A model generated the notes under the pieces. That model was not told the DNA's origin and ran no database searches. It was given only the letters and a program-made list of their open reading frames with translations. Positions 56,501-64,000 of a DNA stretch of 64,000 nt are shown piece after piece. The stretch is taken from contig CM020501.1 in assembly GCA_009823395.1 (NCBI GenBank), forward strand, positions 24,531,861-24,595,860, read 5' to 3'. Made by a program: the position numbers and the translations under genes. The first letter of the stretch is position 1. Each line of letters starts with the position of its first letter. This DNA is from Thamnaconus septentrionalis. Its lineage: Eukaryota > Chordata > Actinopteri > Tetraodontiformes > Monacanthidae.

Positions 56501-57800
56501 AAAAAAGCAGAGCCGTTGGTTTCACCTTGGCTCTGAGCGCCAGCAGCAGGAGGCTCCTCTGGCGCTCTGTCAGCAGCTGCGGGACAGCCTCCGTCACCAG
56601 GGACACAAAGTCCTCCAGCATCCCAAAGTGCTTGACGCTTTGCTGGCGCGCCACCTGCCACATGGCGGCTGCCAGCAGGCGGAGGGGAGGGATGAGGAGG
56701 CGCAGGGAGGCCGGGGGGAGAGCCGAGGCTGGGGAGGAGAGAGTCAGGAGGGAGGAGGCTTCAGATCGGGAGGCAGGATGACACAATGACACGGCTGATG
56801 ATTGACAGTCATGAAACTGCACAAGTGTCAGGGTCCTGATTGACGAAAACGTAATATTGATGATTACAGTTATCTAAACTGGCCGATACGGTGGCACAGT
56901 GGATAGCACTGCCGCCTCACAGCAAGAAGGTTGTGGGTTTGATTCCCGTGTGGAGTTTGCATGTTCTCCCTGTGTCTGCTGGGTTCTCCAGCTTCCTGCC
57001 ACACTCCAAAAACATGCATGTGAGGTGACTTGGGAACTCTAACTTGAATAGTTGTTGTCTTGTACTAATAAAGTGGCCACTGGTCCAGGGTGTCTCCCTG
57101 CCTTCACCTTATGACAGCTGGGAGAGACTCCAGCAGACCCCCAGGACCCTGAGCGCAGGAAGAAGCGCCTATTGAAAATGGATGGACGTTATCTGACTTA
57201 AGAAACATACAAACACATATGATGACGTTGATTGAACCTGTGTTTCTTCTTCTCGCTATGGGGATAAATAAACAATGCCTGCTGGGATTATCAGTTTAAA
57301 ATAAAGTTTAAAAAGATTTTTTTTAAAATTCATAACAAAAATATAACAGCATTTTTTTCTGTTTAAAATTAAACTATAAATAGGTGCTACATGCAATCAA
57401 AGTACACTGTGGCACTGCAATGAAAAATTTCAAAGCTGTGTTTTTAAGATTGGTTCCTTACTCTCAAGGTTTAGCCGTCGAAATGTTTTTTTATCTATAT
57501 ATATATATATATATAAACATATAAATTGACAATAGTTTTGCAAAGGTCGAACAAAAACGCAATACCACTAGACTTGGAAAATACTGATTGCATTGATTTC
57601 TGCTCAACGTTTAACATGTCGTAGTTCAAACATTTGATAATTGGCATTTTTTTCCAGGGGAGGTTTCGGCTTCAGCGACGCAGGGGGACGGAGAAAATTA
57701 GCTTGCAGCCGTTTTCAACAACTGTAAATAAGCAACAAAACCTGTTGCATTGTCAATCAAAACACTCGCAAATATTCTCCCCATGACAAGACATACCCAT
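51097..57800 (-). CDS. C2H2 zinc-finger protein with TIN2-like N-terminal domain
   Basis: Twelve coding exons: 57797-57800, 56526-56728, 55697-55765, 55414-55506, 55157-55255, 54520-54643, 54181-54445, 54051-54106, 53833-53957, 52674-53214, 52068-52526, 51097-51290. All are in phase, giving 743 aa. The start is ATGG|GTATGT in a good context, joining CC to read MASALPPASLRLL. Residues 1 to about 160 match the human TIN2 N-terminus as I recall it: LRLLAAAMWQVARQQSVKHF and the later SALQSLVCDFLTRIEQLFPV. An acidic linker follows, then twelve fingers from about residue 325: a degenerate C2HC finger, two regular ones, a Gln-rich spacer ((CAG)n, 52813-52890), and nine more, several with TGERPY linkers. 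Nuclear DNA binding is expected; telomere function is not shown. ZNF408, the human neighbour of F2, looks different in both halves. Confidence 0.88.
51361..51936. mobile_element. MITE, GGTCCAGTGTGTAA family, inverted copy with LINE tail
   Basis: It starts GGTCCAGTGTGTAAAATTTGG just past the last intron-exon junction of the zinc-finger gene and ends with a degraded ACAGTGTACC. A LINE-like 3' tail (TTGCACTACTTGCAC to ATGAATAAAGGCGTTCTT, about 51540-51640) interrupts it. Confidence 0.65.
52813..52890 (-). repeat. Coding (CAG)n tract, poly-Gln with His
   Basis: On the gene strand, CAG and CAC codons encode a Gln-rich run of about 26 residues between zinc fingers 3 and 4. Trinucleotide runs of this type are length-variable. 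Confidence 0.9.
53280..53400. repeat. LINE-like 3' tail
   Basis: The ATAGA run followed by ATCCCTTTAGTAATATCCCACATTGGGGAAATTTGC resembles the 3' end of fish LINEs in reverse. It lies in an intron of the zinc-finger gene. Confidence 0.5.
53500..53562. repeat. (ATA)n microsatellite
   Basis: About 20 AAT units in the same intron of the zinc-finger gene. Confidence 0.95.
53640..53797. mobile_element. MITE fragment, GGTCCAGTGTGTAA family
   Basis: The right end AAATTTTACACACTGGACC followed by TTTAA is clear. The left boundary is uncertain because simple repeats lie upstream. Confidence 0.55.
54722..55081. mobile_element. hAT-like element, GGGCAAACT family, copy 7
   Basis: It lies in an intron of the zinc-finger gene between the exons at 54520-54643 and 55157-55255. 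It starts CAGGCGTGGGCAAACTATGG. Confidence 0.78.
56002..56390. mobile_element. hAT-like element, GGGCAAACT family, copy 8, inside a LINE tail
   Basis: The sequences on either side (TTTTTGCATTCACTCTTCACAC before, CTACTTGCACTGAATTTAATG and GTGGGGGTAAATAAAGGCATTC after) look like the two halves of one fish LINE 3' tail, so this copy appears to have inserted into an older LINE end. Confidence 0.65.
56883..57186 (+). repeat. tRNA-like SINE
   Basis: It starts ACGGTGGCACAGTGGATAGCACT and contains a B-box-like GGTTTGATTCCC, then GTTTGCATGTTCTCCC, CAAAAACATGCATGTGAGG, and ends GAAAATGGATGGA. The tRNA-like start with pol III box spacing suggests a SINE. Related copies are at 60286-60660 and 44035-44163. 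Confidence 0.65.
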
Positions 57801-58620
57801 TCTGCCTCTACGGTCAAAAGTCACTTTGCCTGAGTCGCAACAGCTCGCAGCACACCAGGACAGCTGCCGGCGGTGACGGTTAATGTTGTGATGAACTGCG
57901 GAAGCTCCGCCCATGTCACACCGGAAACACTTCCTTCTACATCCGTCCCGTGCGCGCGTCGAAAAGCTTTCGGCGCGCATAATTGGCTTAAGACGTTGTG
58001 TAAAACGTTTTTGTTTTTTTTTTTTTTTTTAAATCTATTAAAATAGATATATGTTGAATTTGTAGGTCAAAATAAAAACTTTTAAAGTATTTTTAAGTAA
58101 AGACACTCACATAAAAAACAAAGTAATAACCATGCAAATATATATTAGTATATTTAATAAATAGATTTGCTTTTTTGACAAAGACGCAGTGTTGACTGTC
58201 AATAGGATTGCTATAATGCATTGTATGTTTACATTAACAGCAGCGGTCCTTTCAAATACAGCGTCACACACTTGAACATTTTTAGATGATCAGTCAGTTG
58301 TCCACCTGTTGCGTGAACAACGAGGCCAACCTTGGTGCTTCTCCTCTCACCGCTTTGACACAGCGGTTTAAGAAGGGTATAATCTCCCCTCTTTGCTTTG
58401 AGCGAGAGTAAATGGATTATCCGAGAGCCACATACCACGGAGAAACTAACAGCCAGAAACAGAGAACAAGAAGAGGGGACGAGGTGGTATGTGCCATTTT
58501 TTGGAGGAGCGCTATTATTTTCTACCTGTATGGATCTGAGGGGATCAAACAGAGATTGGCTGTCAGGACCAGGAGTTGTCTCTGTGTTGCAAACCTAATC
58601 AGTCGGCTTCTTCCACAGCC
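57801..58620. promoter_or_regulatory. Bidirectional promoter interval
   Basis: The zinc-finger gene starts at 57800 on the minus strand and the RING gene's first coding exon is at 58621 on the plus strand. Non-coding 5' exons of both probably lie here: a possible donor, GAGGTG|GTATGT near 58487, precedes the acceptor TTCTTCCACAG ending at 58618. A GC-rich patch is at about 57840-57985. No TATA box was assigned. Confidence 0.45.
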
Positions 58621-60864
58621 ATGGATCCAGACAGGGAGGAGGCTGACGTGTTTTCCGACACGGAAGAGCCACAAACTACGGAAGTGGGGGAAGATGAGGA
58701 AGAAGGGGGGGAAGGTGAAGAAGAAGAAGAAGAAGAAGAGGATGAAGAGGAGGATGCCAGGATATTCAACACTTGGATGCAGCTGTACAGGAAAAAAGAG
58801 ATTGCTGCAGGGGAGGAGGACGGGGGAGGAGAAGCAGAAGGAGGAAGAGCTGAGAGCAGGGGCACCATGGAGCCGCCCGTCCGCATGAGGGCCGACCGCC
58901 GGGCTTCACTGCCATGTCCAGTAAGGAAACATAACTTGAGGGCTTTAACAACTATCATAAATTAATGTAAGACTGTGACTGTGAGTCCAAAAGACAGATC
59001 TTAAAGATTATTATGGACCTTCCCCCTGATGCACATGAATATGATTTAACTTAGACAAAGCTGACATCCACAGTTCAAACAAAGTGACTGCTGAAGAAAT
59101 ATATTGGTTGACTGAACATTGGCATTTATTTTGAAATGTAGTTGTAAAAAAAAGAATTTTGGCTTCAAAATTACTGCCGCAAACTCAAACCAGTGTGATC
59201 AGTTCCTCTTGGCCAACTCAGTCGCTCGTATCGGGGCAACCCCGTGCCTGAGGAACAACGAGCTGGTTTCTTCACCTGCTCAGGATCCGTTTTAAGCGGC
59301 ATTAGCAAGAAGAGAGCTGCAAAAATGAGATCGGCTCAGACCAAGATCAACGGTCCAGATAGCTGTGGAGGATCAAACACTAATGAGGCTTTTAGACTTT
59401 GTATCCCCCTTTTTCCAGCAGTGCTGACTGTATAACCCTAGGCATGGGCAAACTACAGCCTGGGGGCCATATGCAGTCCATAACTTTTTAATCCAGCCCG
59501 CCAAACCTGAAGAAATTGTATTAATAGTAAGTAATGAAATAGCTGTATTTCATCAATTTTATTTGACTGTTTTAAGAGTCATTTCAATAAAGAGCTAAAT
59601 ACTGTGTTTTTCATTTTCAATTGACATTAAAGCAACATGTTTTCTACATATCCCATGATGGATTTTCTCCTCCTGTGAGGTGCTCACCAAAACACTCCAT
59701 CCATCTGCTGCTGTTCCGGCCCCTTTGTCACTTTTTAGAACCCATTGTGGCCCCACCAGTCAAAAAGTTGTCCACCCCTGGCCCAACTTGATATACATAT
59801 TTTGGGTATATACTTTATGACTGAATCAATTGTCATCTCCCCCACCCCATGTCCAGTCCACTCTGTCCGCCATGCATCTGTCCCGCCTCCACCTGTCCAC
59901 CCGGGCGCCTGTGACGGCCAGGGTGCTGCTGCGACGCTCCTCCTCACGCCGCCTACTGCCATCGCCGCAGGAGGCCACCGCCGCCGCCGCCGCCACCCCC
60001 GAGCAGCGCAGACCCTCGCTCGTACCCACCATTCCAGAGGCCGTCACAGGCGAAAGGCGGAGCCCGTTCAGGAGGCGCAACGTCATGTCGTTGGTGGGTT
60101 TGCTGATTTTTCATTCAATTTCATTTTAAAATGCAGGTTATATTTAAAAAGAATGGTTGTTTTGCAGAGTGACGCTGACAGCGTGTGTTTAATCTGCCAT
60201 ATTGACCTCAACCAAGGGGCTGGCGGCAAAACAGAGCTGCAGTGCTCACACACCTTCCACAAAGAGGTAACACAATCACCCATCCATACATTCATTTTCA
60301 ATAGCCGCTTCTTCCTGCACTCTGGGTTGTGGGGGTCTGCTGGAGCCTCTCCCAGCTGTCATAGGGTAAAGGCAGGGTGACACCCTGGATCAGTGGCCAC
60401 TTCATCACAGGGCCACATAGTGACAAACAACTATTCACACTCACACACACACCTACAGACAATTTAGAGTTCCAATTGACCTCACATGCATGTTTTTGGA
60501 GTCTGAGAGGAAGCTGGAGAAGCTGGAGAGAACCCACGCACACAAAGGCAGAACATGCAAACCACCACACAGAAAAGTCCCACGAGAACCCGGGAATTGA
60601 ACTGTCAGGTTTTTTGCTAGGAGGCAGTGCTAACGACTGCACCACTGTGCCGCCCGGAACACACTAACATTACCTGAAAAGATTAACACAAAAAACAAAG
60701 ATAATCAGTTGAATAGAGCAGAACTATACTGACTGACTATATGTGTCTCTGTCCAGTGTATAGAAGAGTGGCTGTGGAGGAAACAGTGCTGTCCAACGTG
60801 TCAGGTTCAGATATCCATGCCGCAGCCCGTCTACTGGAGTTCCACTCGGGTCAAAGTGCCCTAA
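58621..60864 (+). CDS. Acidic RING-H2 finger protein with LNP1-like segment
   Basis: Coding exons 58621-58920, 59857-60093, 60168-60266 and 60757-60864 are all in phase 0: 247 aa. The first third is acidic (Glu/Asp runs, about 22-45) and then carries RIFNTWMQLYRKKE and RRASLPCP, which resemble human LNP1 (leukemia NUP98 fusion partner 1). The middle is rich in Arg, Ser and Ala. The C-terminus is a C3H2C3 RING: Cys186, Cys189, Cys205, His207, His210, Cys213, Cys224, Cys227, split by an intron after His210. The protein ends 20 residues past the finger. An E3 ubiquitin ligase role is expected from the RING-H2 fold; substrates are unknown. The ATG at 58621 is just after an acceptor and has a fair context. 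An upstream ATG at 58412 does not continue in frame. No certain ortholog name. Confidence 0.85.
59440..59780. mobile_element. hAT-like element, GGGCAAACT family, copy 9
   Basis: It lies in the first coding intron of the RING gene, ending 76 bp before the exon at 59857. It starts TAGGCATGGGCAAACTACAG and ends TTGTCCACCCCTG. Confidence 0.75.
60286..60660 (-). repeat. tRNA-like SINE, reverse copy
   Basis: The minus strand starts near CGGCACAGTGGTGCAGTCGTTAG and ends near AATGAATGTATGGATGG. It matches the repeat at 56883-57186. It lies in the last intron of the RING gene. Confidence 0.65.
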
Positions 60865-62320
60865 AACTGGGAAGGAGGAGGTCATCAACCAGCCATAACC
60901 ATAACCTGGTAACATTATAGACAAGGACACCAGTAGAACATCTGAAACCCTGCCCCCTTTTGACATCACCAGACAACATCAGTCAAAGTGGTGGACCCAT
61001 AAACTGCTGTGTGTGACATTATCATCATCATCTTCTACAATGCTCACCAGGACTGTGATGTCATTTCCTGTGAGACAAAAAAGACTGTTGTTCTGGTATT
61101 ATCAGTATTACCACGCTGAGAGTGAAAGGCAAATAAAACACACATGAACAAATCATAGCTGGCTAGAATTATGTACGAAAAGGGTTAGGGTTAGCAGTGA
61201 CAGTAGCATTGACAACTATATACTGTAAATGGCCAATGACAAAGTTAATTTAAAAACCACAGCAACCTCATATTTGTATATTTGCATTTGTGTTTGCAAT
61301 GACAAGGGACGGAAATATCTATGTTTTACTCAACTGACTGTTGTCGAACATGAAGCAGTGTTGTAAGATTTTTGAATAAAGATTCACTGAACAGTGCAAG
61401 AAGTAAATGTGCATGTTGTTTTTGAAATGATAATGAATAAAACGATGCAAGATTAAATACATGATAGAGATTTTATGGAGGTCAGTCAATATAACTTCAG
61501 TTCAGACAGCCTGAACACGTGTACAATTGTGTACATGTATGAATGTTTAAAATAATTTAAAGAAATGTCTTTATTTTTTAATGGATTACAATTGTGAACT
61601 TTTTGCGAATCTACATTTGAGTATACATTTTTATTTTTGGGTCACATCCTGCAATCTGACTTGTAAATAAAGTTTTAGACTTGCTGACAAAGAAAAATAG
61701 CTGTTTAAAAACGCTTGTTATAACCGAGTGCGTGACTGTGGGTTCCCTCGCTGGGCTGCTGTAGACTTCTCCCTGTGTCCTGAGGTGGTACTGCAGGAGG
61801 TGAATGCGCACCTTTTGTAGAGGTGACTTCCCCCGAACGTTTGCAGAATCATATGAAAATTCTCAAGAAAAAAACGAATGTTTTTATTCATAAAAGGATG
61901 GTTTGGACAAATGAAAGAAGGTTCTGAGCCGTGAAGACGATAAAAGAGGAATACTGGAGTAATCATAATAACAGCAGCATTAGTTATAAATGTTTTCTGC
62001 CTTGGTGGTTTGCAAATCAACCGGATAAGAACTCAGTTAGATTGGAAATTTTCATCCCCCCCGTTTTCTTCATATCAGTGTCGAGTATTTCTGATAAATC
62101 TTACAATAGACCACCGTGACACACCATTACACATTTATTTTTCAAAATGTTAGTTTCATTTGCCAAAACAGAAATGACAAGCCGACTGTGTAAAAAGAAA
62201 AAATTAGGTCAGATTTTAAATGTTGTGCAGAAAAACCTGGCCATAGTGTATGTGTGTGTTAAATTTTACAACGTGGTCTTTTAAATTAAATTAAATTGCT
62301 TTCCATATTTCTATTTCGAA
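60865..62320. other. RING gene 3' UTR and intergenic region before GK
   Basis: A/T-rich sequence. After the likely poly(A) site near 61400 nothing coding can be supported on either strand. Confidence 0.5.
61375..61380 (+). terminator. Likely polyadenylation signal of the RING gene
   Basis: AATAAA about 510 bp past the stop. Another hexamer at about 61135 (CAAATAAAAC) is an alternative. Confidence 0.45.
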
Positions 62321-62544
62321 GCGACGAGCTACGCCGAGCTCGCTGTGATTTCGTCATCACCAGTGGACTGGGTTGAGACGATGACGTAGTAATCCCGCGA
62401 CCGAGGTGAGCGAGGTTGGCTTGTGATTGGTCAGTCAGTCAGAGGGAAGGTAGCAGTAGATCCTCATCCGCCGTGCCGCCGCCGGTGCAGTTAATCGGTC
62501 ACCCTCCGCGGTCCCCCTCAGGGCTTGAAGCTGCGGAGCCGCAC
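62320..62544 (+). promoter_or_regulatory. GC-rich GK promoter/5' UTR
   Basis: CpG density rises sharply here compared with the A/T-rich DNA upstream. ATGACGTAG at about 62380 resembles a CRE half-site. The GK start codon follows at 62545. Confidence 0.45.

Positions 62545-64000
<1,456 letters not shown>

Noticed and set aside
51097..57800. Identity as ZNF408
   Set aside because: ZNF408 is next to F2 in human, but its N-terminus and finger sequences as I recall them do not resemble this protein, and orientation relative to F2 differs.
58412..58486. Coding start at the upstream ATG for the RING gene
   Set aside because: Splicing at the best local donor would put the next exon out of frame, and the ATG at 58621 follows an acceptor directly; this piece is treated as 5' UTR.

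Overview
The window is teleost nuclear DNA. Genes are split by GT-AG introns, intergenic DNA is A/T-rich, CA/GT and AAT microsatellites are long and frequent, and fish-type DNA-transposon relics (hAT-like, Tc1) and MITEs are scattered through introns. No species can be named from sequence alone. All gene models below were built by hand from reading frames, splice sites and recalled family sequences; no search was run.

Layout. 756-4233 (+): LIG4, DNA ligase IV, two coding exons. 8211-29051 (+): NALF1 (FAM155A), three coding exons over 21 kb. LIG4 followed by NALF1 in the same direction is also the human chr13q33 order. 35486-43836 (-): FBXO3, twelve exons, with a broken endogenous retrovirus in intron 1. 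45244-50456 (+): F2, prothrombin, fifteen coding exons. 51097-57800 (-): a C2H2 zinc-finger gene whose N-terminus resembles the TRFH-like region of the shelterin protein TIN2. 58621-60864 (+): a small acidic RING-H2 protein with an LNP1-like segment. 62545-64000 (+): the 5' part of glycerol kinase, GK, cut by the window edge.

The genes do not form a functional pathway; this is ordinary vertebrate synteny covering DNA end-joining (LIG4), a NALCN channel subunit (NALF1), an SCF ubiquitin ligase adaptor (FBXO3), clotting (F2), a probable chromatin protein, a probable E3 ligase and glycerol metabolism (GK). The zinc-finger gene and the RING gene start about 0.8 kb apart, head to head.

Most non-genic sequence is repeats: about nine copies of a roughly 350-bp hAT-like element, a MITE family whose ends read GGTCCAGTGTGTAA, a Tc1 transposon inserted in another hAT-like MITE, a tRNA-like SINE, LINE 3' tails and microsatellites. 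The observations that most deserve follow-up are the TIN2-like/zinc-finger fusion, the LNP1-like/RING fusion, an extra intron inside the prothrombin Gla exon, an Asp at Gla position 14 with an unusual thrombin activation site, an intron in LIG4 BRCT1, and a splice-phase mismatch in FBXO3.
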